This document shows, piece by piece, positions 32,233 to 41,776 of a stretch of 64,000 nucleotides of DNA (position 1 is its first letter; each line of letters begins with the position of its first letter). The notes under the pieces were generated by a model. The model searched no databases, was not told the origin of the DNA, and was given only the letters and a program-made list of their open reading frames with translations. Made by a program: the position numbers and the translations under genes. Origin of the DNA: Xanthoparmelia taractica (Eukaryota > Ascomycota > Lecanoromycetes > Lecanorales > Parmeliaceae); the NCBI GenBank assembly GCA_033085395.1, contig JANQBS010000026.1, forward strand, positions 62,001 to 126,000, read 5' to 3'.

Positions 32233-33154
32233 TTAAAACACCAACGCCGCCCCCTTCGTCTTCTTGTCCCCTCCCAGCTCAAAATGCTTGCACCGCTTCA
32301 ACGCCAGCTGCGCCTTGGTCTTGCAATTCGTGCACTCGAGCCGCAGCACCACCTTCTTGGTCGTCTTTGCCTTTTTGTGGAAGACGGGTTTGGTCTGGCC
32401 GCCGTAGCCGGACTGCTTACGGTCGTAGCGGCGCTTGCCTTGGGCGACTGAGGAGGCCTATTTGTGTTTTAATGTTTGGTGGTGAATGGGGTACAGTTGG
32501 GGTTGGGGGTGGTTGGGGGTTTTTTGGGGAAGGGGGGGGGGGAAGGCGTACCTTGCCGGCTTTGTACTGTGTGACTTTGTGCTGGGTGTGCTTTTTGCAC
32601 TCTTTGCCTTTGCAATAGGTGCGGCGCGTTTTGGGGACCTGGACGAGTGATGGGTCGATTCGTCAGTTTGGTTTGTTTGAATTCTTGGCCGGGGGGGGGG
32701 GGGGGGGGCTTGTATAGAGAGGGACTCGAAAGATTGTTCTAGAGTACGGAATCCCCAGAGCTCGCAAGAGCTTGGGTCGGTATATAGGACAGGTTCGAAG
32801 AGAGGGTACGTACGTTGACCTGGGTAGAGAATAGAGGCGTTAGCAGAGGTACAGCTGGAAAGAATTGAGGGCTGCGAGTGCACAGTGCTGGCAGAGGGGA
32901 AGGGTGGCTCGGTGCTGATGTTTCCTCCTCTTTTCTTCCGAGGTGCTCTTGTGGCGAACTCCAATCTTGGGAATCCGTTGCTCCTTTCTCTTGATCTCGT
33001 TCTTTGGAGCCATTCCTCCTCCGTTTCAGCTCCAATGCAACCGGTTCCACTGCCCCCCTTCGCCCTCAGCTCTCCTTCCATTTCCCACAGATCCAGCAGG
33101 CGCTTCTGCAAGAGCAAATGGCAGCAACTTTAAGAAATAGGAGTAGCTTACCAT
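32233..33154 (-). CDS. rpl42: Ribosomal protein eL42 (60S L42/L44)
   Basis: Four exons encode the full 106-residue protein: 33154-33152 (only the ATG), 32819-32814 (six bases, Val-Asn), 32638-32552 and 32457-32233. The product begins MVNVPKTRRTYCKGKECKKH and ends in the GGDKKTKGAALVF tail; four cysteines (C...C and CTNC) form the zinc site of the large-subunit protein near the tRNA exit site. Introns are 332, 175 and 94 nt, all GT-AG, and each join is fixed by near-invariant protein sequence. A start-codon-only exon followed by a 6-nt microexon means ordinary gene finders are likely to misplace the start. The second intron contains an 18-G run. Confidence 0.95.
32691..32708 (+). repeat. Poly-G run of 18 inside an eL42 intron
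   Basis: Eighteen G in a row on the plus strand (poly-C in the transcript) lie in the 175-nt second intron of eL42. A C-rich run in the pre-mRNA could bind poly(C)-binding proteins. It is also prone to sequencing-length error. Confidence 0.8.
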
Positions 33155-33515
33155 TTTTGCTGTATCCCGATGGTCTAGCTTCGTGCGATAGAGTGGTTGA
33201 TGTTGGTGTAGTCCGCGGGCGCTGATGAGGTTCGGATTTCAAGTCTTGGGTGCGGCTCGCTTGTGAATGTGTGCCAAGGCGCTAAGTTTTGGGTGGCGAA
33301 TTTCTCTGATGCTTGATGTTCAGACTCGGCCAGCAGAACAGCTTGCTTTTGGTCGAAAGAACTGGGAAGATATCAAATTGGCTGCCTTTGTACCAAATAT
33401 TCCAAGATTGTACTCCAGATATATCTATGATGTGTCCCTATGTTTAATCTGACTACGGTGATTGCCAGCAATCGTGAAGATAAATCTTGTGGGCAGGATG
33501 CCTACGCCCTCAGTC
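33155..33515. promoter_or_regulatory. eL42 upstream region
   Basis: A 361-bp spacer with the eL42 promoter on the right-hand minus strand and the 3' end of the 2H-type gene at its far side. I see no clear conserved promoter motif. Confidence 0.4.
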
Positions 33516-34580
33516 TCAGTCCAAGATGAAACCTTTTCCCACGTAATGACTATGCCCACCACCATACCATAAAGTACCCCTCCGATAGTCTAGTCCTTTC
33601 TCTTCCCCCACAACCCAGCTCCCTTCGCTGGTCAAGCTGTCTTCAGACCAGTACTCAGACCGTAGCTCTGCGTTGATCTCTTCCAGCTTTGCAACAAGTC
33701 CTTGGACCTTTCCACGATCGATGCCATTGCCATCTTTGCTGGAGATATCGTCCTGGGTGACAAAACGTGCGATTGTGAGATGGGAAGACGGGACAACGTA
33801 GCGAGAAGTCACTTCGACACCCGCAGATTTGCAAAGACCGTACATGTCTCTGCGTAGATGGTGGTAAGTGTATGTATCAGCGTCAGCTGCTTTCGCGTTT
33901 GGCAAGCCTTCCCCAGCGGCCGGTAGAAAACTCAGGGCAATGGCTGCAGCGTCGTAGCTGAGCATCGGCTTAACGAGTCGTGCTCGGTGATGGTACGTAA
34001 AGTCTGCAATCTCTGGTACCTTGCTATCCATAGTGTTCACGAGATGGTCGATTTCAGCCTCTGTTTTAGAATGCGTGATCTCCAAAGCAGTCATGTGCAG
34101 ACATTCAACGGGCATAAGCCAGAGATCTACAGTCGTAAGCGTGTAACAGTAAGGTAGGTGGTCGACTACTGACGAGGTGCGTATTCAAGTAGCCGCTTCT
34201 GCAGAAATGCCACGAGCTGCCGAATACGTTCTGGCGGTCTCGCCCAAAAGACCAAGCAATTTCTCGGATCGACGTATCCCGGATTTGTCTCTGGGTTGAT
34301 AAGCTTGTGCAGAACTCCATCTATCATGAATCCCGAGAAATCCGGAGAGAGCAGCTTGTTTCTTTGCTGCTCATTTCTAGTTTCGCGGTGCGTCTGATAG
34401 CGAAGCTGGATTTGTTTCTAAGTTAATCAGCGTTTCCAGCCACACGACATGAACCTCTGGGTTCTTGGATACCGGTTCTTGTTTGCATGCTTCGAGCAAT
34501 GCATCGTAAGGGTTGTCAGTGGTGGTGTTTGAGGTACCCGAGAGGTCTGTGAAGACATTGCCATCAGCTGCACGAGACAT
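33516..34580 (-). CDS. 2H phosphoesterase-like (RNA ligase/CPDase) protein
   Basis: Exons 34580-34473, 34417-34174 and 33516-34126 give 320 residues, with introns of 55 and 47 nt. The two histidine motifs of the 2H superfamily are present: LHMTALE (HxT) near residue 124 and HLTIARF (HxT) about 120 residues later. Members hydrolyse or ligate 2',3'-cyclic phosphate RNA ends or related nucleotides. The N-terminal third (DNPYDALLEACKQEP; PDFSGFMIDGVL; VDPRNCLVFWARPP) is a conserved fungal extension. The first join is needed because the open frame otherwise ends after NLETNPAS. The signature supports an RNA-end or cyclic-nucleotide phosphodiesterase fold; the substrate is unknown. Confidence 0.85.
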
Positions 34581-37041
34581 TTCTCTAGCTGTGATCTGTC
34601 GACGTCCTTCGTTGTTGCTCTATTAATTCACTGCCTATCTGTAAAAACTAGCTTTCTGTGATTCCAGTGGCAGAAGCTCACCAATGCCAAACGAGCGCCT
34701 GCAAAGAGAGGTTCCGTCCCGTAACAGGGCACAGAGCGCAAGAGCTTGACCAGAACAAGGCGAAATATGGTGTTCTCAGACCACAGACCGATTGGCAGTT
34801 GAGTGAATATGACCAAGAATTAAGCAAGCCTTAATGTCAAGAACAGCAGGCAAAACCCTTTCCGCTGACTGAGTTTCTCTTGAGTTCACCAATGCAATGG
34901 CTAGATGCGATTGATAGTGAAGGACTCAGTGCAGAAACCGGAGAAGTAACCGAGAAAGGTATTCAGAGCCAATTGAAGTTGGACGGCAAATGGCTACTGC
35001 TGGTTTGAAATGCTGTAGATTCCAGTACGATGAGCGTATTCTGGTGTACTAGACCAGAGATCTAGCCCATGCTCCCTGTCTATACGCTCGGATAAGTATT
35101 GGAACATCATTTTCCATGCCAAATAATTGGCTTGCAAGCCCATGCCGCCCTAAATCATCATTGAAAACCTAACACATTTATCTCCTCGAGGAACTGAAAT
35201 CCAATTCTTGTTGCTAGCGCGAGGTGTAATATTCACACGGACAAGAATCAGCATTCAATGAAGGTATTACTTGGAGCGTTAGGACGATTCTACATGACCC
35301 GAGCAATCTACTTTGCTAGAGAGGCCATGGACCGGGTCTAAATTGGAGGTATCGTGGTCAATCTGATATCACGTTTTGAACCTTCTTGTTATGCTAGGAC
35401 AGTTGGGGCATGAAAAAGAGAAGGATGTTTCCAGGGCAGTGAGTGTGAGAGGTATAGGGAAGCAGGGTGCATTATTACACTCGATGTCGAGAATCCGCAC
35501 GCGGTAGTGAAGGGTGTTAGATCAGAACTTTAAATGTCGAGTGTCGTGAAAGAGTGAAAACAGACTGGGAAGTGTAGAATATGTGAAAGGGGCAGCCGGT
35601 AGTCACTTATGCTATCAGAAAGTAGGACCTGAGAATAGGTCAATTGAGGTGGGCTAGAGGATAGCGGGTGCAATACGGCGGGGAGTATACAGAAAGTGTT
35701 TAGCTAGGCGCAACAGAGTCAACGAAGAAAGCTAGATAATGGAGCCATCTTAAAACATGGTATAAGTCGTGCAACTAATCCCTATGGAGATACTCTAACC
35801 GATCATGGCCAAAGACGTTCAAAGAACCTCAAAGACAGGGGGACCCAGCCGAGACGTAGACGATAATGCACTAAATCGTACTGTAAAGCTTGATATCTTT
35901 AGAACCTTCTGCTATGACACTGTAAGACTGAGAGCAGAGCACTATGCTTAGGAACATCGGCATCAGGCCTTTGCGAGGGTAGAAAGAGCATTTGTACCAG
36001 GACATGCTAAGAGGGGAACGGAACGAGAATGCGTGGGTACTTATTAAGGGGTTGCTCTCAACACAAAACGAGACTATCTTGAGAGCGGCGGTAGCATTAA
36101 TTGGAAATATTAGGTCTGAGAGTAGATGGTTGGCTTTCTTAACTGAAGGACACAGATCGTAGAAGACAGGCCAAAGCCGACTCGCCATGGTCAATGCCGA
36201 AAGTCTGAAGTTGTTAGTAAATCTTGATACAACCAGCAGGAGATATCTCCTACTGGATATTATCAATGGCTATGATTATCCCAGAGACTGGAAGCAGAGA
36301 GACAAGACGTAGCAAGCTAGAATTACCCCAGTGACCCCGTACCAGCGTCATTGACCCTCAGAGTTATCATCTCCATCAACCCCAAATCCGCATGCAAGAA
36401 TCCCATAGCATGCACCAGAGTGCAGAGAACGACACGGCCGGCAGAACCATGGGGGATCTTGTTAAGCGAAAACGCGCTAAACATAAACAAAAGTGCACTC
36501 GAAATCACAAGACGAGAACTGTTTTCACCAAACAACCTACCTTTCTACCATATCATGATACACAGTCCCTACCGGTTTTTGACCACAGTCTTTACCTTTC
36601 AGAAGTAGTATCCCTTCAAGGGACCCTAAGGGTCCGCAGCAGGACGCTAGGGTCAAAACGAGTGAAGCTGAGGGATTAAGTTGAGCTCACTTGTCGATTC
36701 ACCTTCGACCAACAGAGCTCGAGCATTCATCCAAGACCGACCTGGGCGTTCTAGATCTTTCACAAGTAATTCGGTCACCTTCTCTCTTCCATTGCTCGTC
36801 CTCTCCTTCTACCAGTAGTTTGCTGCAGTTCAAAGGTCTTATTCCATGTAGCAAGTGCCAAGCACAAATGAACAACGCTGATCTCAGACCAGAACTTCTT
36901 TAGCAGTGGGAATGAACAACAGCTAGAAAAACAGGAAAGGAAAAGTATTTCGAGCGTAAAAGTAAGTAAGTCGCTCCGTTTTCATGTAGTCTGGCCAATG
37001 TCAACTGCCATCTTGACAATCCCGCTGACACAACCCAGATC
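34581..37041. other. Gene-poor region
   Basis: About 2.5 kb with no supportable gene. Two minus frames (35871-36266 and 36323-36535) look hydrophobic, but no transporter motif can be placed and no intron joins them in frame. They could be a decayed membrane protein gene. Confidence 0.5.
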
Positions 37042-39732
37042 ATGTCGCAACCTCTCAGACATGGGAGAGCGAAGCAATCCACCCAGAAAGAACAGGTCGA
37101 TAGATCTAGCATCAGGCTTCCTCCTGGGAGGTCGACCCGCGCGGTCACATCCGAAGATCCAGAATTTCGTAACACTGGCTTTGGGTCTTCAAAGTTCGCT
37201 AGAGGTTTGAGAATCCAGTCAACAGAACCAGCTCCGAGGTAAATCTTGCTGTCCATATGGAAAAAAAAGCTCAGACGTGCTGACACAACCTGCAGAAACC
37301 TCGAGATTAATGGTTTCCTTTACCAGAGAGTAGACCGCAAGACTCTCAGCCAGTCGCCAGAACCTATGTTAGAGGCACCATCTGAGACGCCTCAGTCTGT
37401 CGCTAGAAAGAGAAAACGTGGCTCAGAGACACTCCGCAAGACCAAGTCTCACGAGTCCCCAGAACCTCAATCAGAGGATACGTCACAGTCGCCTCAGCCT
37501 ATGACTAAAAAGCGAAAGCGCAAGTCAAAGATGCTACGAGAAATTCAATCGCACAATAAATCTCCAGAGCGTCGAGCAGAGGCTGCGTCAGCGTCGACTC
37601 AACGCATCACTAGAACGACTAGAAAGCAAAAGTGCAATCTGAAGATGCTTCGCGAAATTCAGCCTCACAACAAGTCCCTAGAGCCTCGATCAGAGATCTC
37701 ATCAGGGACGCCTCAGCCCATCGCCAGAGATTCCTCGCAGCCAGAATTGCCAAAGCGAAAGCGCACTTCGAATATGCTTCGAGAGCTTGAAGCATACAAT
37801 GAGTCTCCCGAGGGTGACTCCGAGCCTGATGTTGAAATACTCGACGATTTGAAGGGACACTTGACACGCAGCGCACGCCACGACCTCATTAATATTTCAA
37901 AGAATAGACCCCTATCGCCGCGAAAAAACCTGAACCTCAGAACGCTCATGCTAGCCGAGTTCAGCGGTATGCCAAAGGGAACAAAGACATTCTATCCCGA
38001 GGATAATAGCAACGTCGGACTTCGTTCGAACCGGAGGCAGCCGGAGTCAGAGAAGAGGGTTGAGATCAAAATTGAGGAAGAGGAAGAGGATGAAGACGAG
38101 TTGTTTCTGGCACAGGATGTCAACACAATTGGTTGGAACCATTCTCAGCAGTCAACGTCCATGCGTGAGACAGGAAAGGGAGAGCGCATTCAGGAGGTGA
38201 CACCTGGATCATCGTGGTCGGTTTGGGACAGCGAGAATGGTCAGTCAGCTCACACTTAGTGTATGTGCCCTTATTTTTCGGGGCGCTAAGATTAAGCGAA
38301 CCGGCGATTTGCTATTTCGAAGCAGCGAAGTTACTTTTGTACCTTAGACTTACCTTTTTAATCACCTGAATCATTACTCATACACCGCTCACACCCTTCT
38401 CTTAAAGTAGTTTTTCAAACATACATAAATAAATAGATATATATGTTCCTCATTTGCTGATTTGGTTTTGCTTTTGGCGACAGGCAAAATCAATGAGCTC
38501 CTCAAAGCACCTCGATACAGTCCGCCTCCCTCGCAGCAGGAGATAGGGGCTCAAGGTCGCAGAAGGCCGGCGTGCCATGTCAGAGCAGAGACTCCAGAAG
38601 ACTTCCAAGGTGCTTTTCACATGGAGCAAGGACTCCGCATCTTCACCCCAATAGCGACTGCTTTCTCGGGTTTTATTCGCTTCTTGAGAGGTGTGGAGGA
38701 GGTAGCGGATCGTAAGGTCGGTGTTGCCAAGGTCGTCATACCTTCCCAATGGTGAGTCTCACACGGCAAATACCAATTCTTCGCAAATCCAGCTCTTAAT
38801 CCTCCACAGTCTATCATACATCCCAACGCCCACCAGAGGCACGTTCCCTGGATCGTCTATCATGAAGACCACGACGGTCAAACTAAGCTTGAACGAGGAA
38901 GCGCCAGAGGAGCCTTCCGAGATTTACAATATGTTCAGAGCAGACAACCCGACTTCTTGGGAGCCCAATGACTTGCTGCACATCATTCAGCGCGAGAAGA
39001 ACCATATCATCAAGACGCGCGAGATCAGCACAGAAGCGATCAGCAACGACGAAATCTGGAAAGAGAACCACGTGCTGAAGCCGTACACCGAGGGGAAGAT
39101 GATTCACCGTTGCGAGAACCCTGACAAAGCTGCGGTTACCGCCCTGAATGAGCCAGGTATGAGATAGCTCCTTCGTCAGAGACTTCCCCTAAGATCATCA
39201 TCACAAATGAATGGCTGCTGACTGTCTCTCAACAGCGACTCCTTTTATCCGAGCTGCTCTTAGACGTAGAGAACCAAAAATTGACCACTTCTTCGGCAAC
39301 CGCTTCGCATCCTCTCGATCGACTGAGCCAGAGCACCATGACAAGATCAAGCAATTCATGTACATCACGCAGGACAGCGGAAACCTATTCGGTCGACCTC
39401 CGAAAACCCCAGCATGTAGCCAACGCGTCGCGCATCAGCCAATGTACGTGCCACAAGGAACTCTGTCATTTTACGGCGTCGATCATACAGAAGCGGTTCA
39501 AAACCAGGGTGAGATGGTCATCACCTTCCCATATGCATACCACCAAGCGTATACTTCTAGACTAAATATCTCAGAAAAGATACTATACGCCAGCGATCGC
39601 TGCAGGGTTTTCCACCGTGAGGGCCTCTATCAGCACTGTAACCCTGACCGCGCCGCCGAACAGCCTGACGATTTCGATTCCGATCTGGTCTTTTCAGACA
39701 GCTTGGGGAGCGCACGGACCGCGGACCGCTAG
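37042..39732 (+). CDS. JmjN/JmjC-like protein with tandem N-terminal repeats
   Basis: Exons 37042-37238, 37296-38239, 38484-38751, 38810-39156 and 39236-39732 join in frame to 750 residues. The N-terminal third has about 4.5 tandem repeats of roughly 35 residues with KRKRKSK and MLREIQSHNK words, ending in an acidic stretch. A JmjN-like part (LRIFTPIATAFSGFIRFLR) follows, and the C-terminal part has the JmjC end (GEMVITFPYAYHQAY). The segment that should carry the HxD/E iron ligands seems missing between VTALNEPG and HHDKIKQF; only the second-half histidine remains. Such proteins remove methyl groups from histone lysines, but catalysis here is doubtful. The 244-nt intron joining the halves has a CTGAT branch site and a good acceptor. 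Two separate genes (stop at 38259; start at 38621) are the alternative. Confidence 0.6.
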
Positions 39733-40251
39733 CGCTCAAGTCGGGAGGTCACTCTACCGTCTAGCTAGATCTCTACGCATGGTTTGCCTTCCAGGCTTCT
39801 CTGTCATCAGTACCTATAGTCATTTCCATATCACATCTTCGATTGGATCCGCTCTTCAGGATGGTGTATAATAGTTGTCAAAGCGCGAATTCTACTCAAG
39901 CAATGCAATTCTTTCGAATAGATCTGTGTCCTCTGAGCAGTGAGGCTGTTCGTATTGGACAATCCTCCCTTTCATTGCTCTTCCGTAGCCAACGTTTCCA
40001 TCCCGGTGAATCGAAAATTTTACAGATCAGAGCAATACTGGTGGTGCTGTTGCATGACCATTATACGTAGAGAAGACGTTGCGAAGCGGTGAGAAGTCTA
40101 CGTGGCCGTGCGCGAGCGAGTCATGAGCCGGGTAAGCGAGCACAGATCCGAGTCAAGAGCCAGCACCATAGATCTAGGAAAATTTGGCCGTCTCGATACC
40201 ATTCTACACCTTAGTCGATCCCAGGAGCAGTAACCCTAACTAGCGACCTAG
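39733..40251. other. Intergenic, convergent 3' ends
   Basis: A 519-bp spacer between the convergent JmjC-like and F-box-like genes. It should hold both 3' untranslated ends. No gene or repeat is seen. Confidence 0.5.
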
Positions 40252-41532
40252 CTACAAAAGCGTCCCATCCTCCGGCGAAAGCTCCAACACAAACGGCAAA
40301 TCCATAGACGCCCTATCCCTATCCCCGCCCTCACAATGATCCCCCCTGGTCGCCGCCGCCGCTGCCGGTGATTGAAACACCTCCCTCCTCACCACATCCC
40401 CCCACTCCCCCACCCCTTGACCTTGCACATCGAGTTCCGCCCAAACCCTTCCATCATCCGCAGTAACCTTCCTCCCCCCCAAACACTTATCCAAAAACTC
40501 CGGCATGACTCCCACCCTCTCCAACCCCCCCATCCTCTCCTTCATCATCCTCACATCATTCAGCGAAACGACGACGTTGCCGAGCCAGACTTCTGTTAAA
40601 GAAGTAGGCCACTGGATGCGCGGGGCGCTGAACCACAAATTTGTGTTGCCGTGGCGGGAGACGGTTTCGTCGAGGAGGAAAGGGTTGGGTCCTCCGTCGC
40701 CGCTTTGTGTTGTTGCTGTTGGTGCCCATGAGAATTTGAGGGTCTGGAGGTTTGTGTTGGCGGCGAAGGAGTGGAGCCAGTCGTGTAGGAGGCGGGTGCA
40801 GGTGCGCCAGTCTTCTTTGCGTCGGTGGGTCTTTTCTGTTTCCCTTTCCGTTTCAATTTCCGTTACCACTTCGTAGTGCTTGTGTTCATTGCGCTCTTGG
40901 GGCTCGTCTTCTTCCCACCACCCGCGGAGCTTAACGTCTAGGTATGTAATTCCGTGCCACACATTGCTGCCTGTCCAGCCGGCGTCGCCGAAGGAGGTGA
41001 AGGTGCCCCAGCGGAGGGCCAGGATGCCGGGGAAGGAGAGGTTGGTGATGGTGAGGTGGGTGAGAAGCGGGACGTGTGCGCACTGGAGGGCGAGGCGGAA
41101 GGCGAGGAGAGGCTGGAAGGGATCATGAGTGGGCGCGATGAGGTGTAGGTGTTTGAGGCGCGGGAAGGGTGGGAATGGAGTGGTATCGCTAGGGTTGGAT
41201 ATTGAGGCGCTTGCCGACACGGTAATCGTGAGGGACTCGCATTGCGGCGAGTTGTTGTGGAGGGTTAGCAGCTCTCCAGCGGAGAAAGTGTTGAAGGGAA
41301 AGAGCAGGTTGAGCTTTGAGAAGACGGAGGGATCCGCAGAGTCGACCCAGGTTTTCGTTGTGGGAGATACGCGGCGTAAGGAGAGCTGGGATGGTAGAGG
41401 GAGGAGAGAAAGGAGCTGCGTGGCTGGGAAGGCGGGGGAAAAGGTAGGGTGGTACAATCGGAAGTACACTGACCTCGGCTGCTTTTTGTGAAGAAGTAGG
41501 CGTTCGAAGGGCGAAAGAAGCGAAGTTGGCAT
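40252..41532 (-). CDS. F-box-like protein
   Basis: A 426-residue single-exon protein. The stretch LLSLLPLPSQLSLRRVSPTT with TKTWVDSADPSVFSKL matches the second half of fungal F-box domains, which recruit substrates to SCF ubiquitin ligases through Skp1. The remainder is leucine-rich with spaced short strands (FPRLKHLHLIAP; PLLTHLTITNLSF; NLQTLKFSWAP) like degenerate leucine-rich repeats, the usual substrate-binding part. A charged insert (EIETERETEKTHRRKED) lies in the middle. Family assignment is moderate because the F-box first helix is degenerate. Codon use is GC-rich, unlike neighbouring genes, which also explains the long shadow frames on the other strand. Confidence 0.65.
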   Translation of the reverse strand: MPTSLLSPFERLLLHKKQPRSVYFRLYHPTFSPAFPATQLLSLLPLPSQLSLRRVSPTTKTWVDSADPSVFSKLNLLFPFNTFSAGELLTLHNNSPQCESLTITVSASASISNPSDTTPFPPFPRLKHLHLIAPTHDPFQPLLAFRLALQCAHVPLLTHLTITNLSFPGILALRWGTFTSFGDAGWTGSNVWHGITYLDVKLRGWWEEDEPQERNEHKHYEVVTEIETERETEKTHRRKEDWRTCTRLLHDWLHSFAANTNLQTLKFSWAPTATTQSGDGGPNPFLLDETVSRHGNTNLWFSAPRIQWPTSLTEVWLGNVVVSLNDVRMMKERMGGLERVGVMPEFLDKCLGGRKVTADDGRVWAELDVQGQGVGEWGDVVRREVFQSPAAAAATRGDHCEGGDRDRASMDLPFVLELSPEDGTLL

Positions 41533-41776
41533 ATCAGTATGTTCATTTAGTATGGCATCCTCGAGAAATAAAGTCCCAAGATTTATCGCAGAAGGAGTAA
41601 GAATAGTCAGGATGCAGGAGAGCTGGGAATTTTGACTTAGCGGCTGACGTTTAGTGTTATTGGTTCTCGTGAGCCGTCACTTGTCCACGCTGAGACAAAT
41701 CACAAGTCTAATTATTTCTTGCTTCTCACAAAGAAATATGCTGTACAACACTAAGCTGGAAAGATAAATCCAGATA

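Noticed and set aside
32458..33117. 219-codon minus-strand frame across eL42
   Set aside because: It runs through the eL42 introns and the poly-C tract in the wrong phase relative to the conserved protein.
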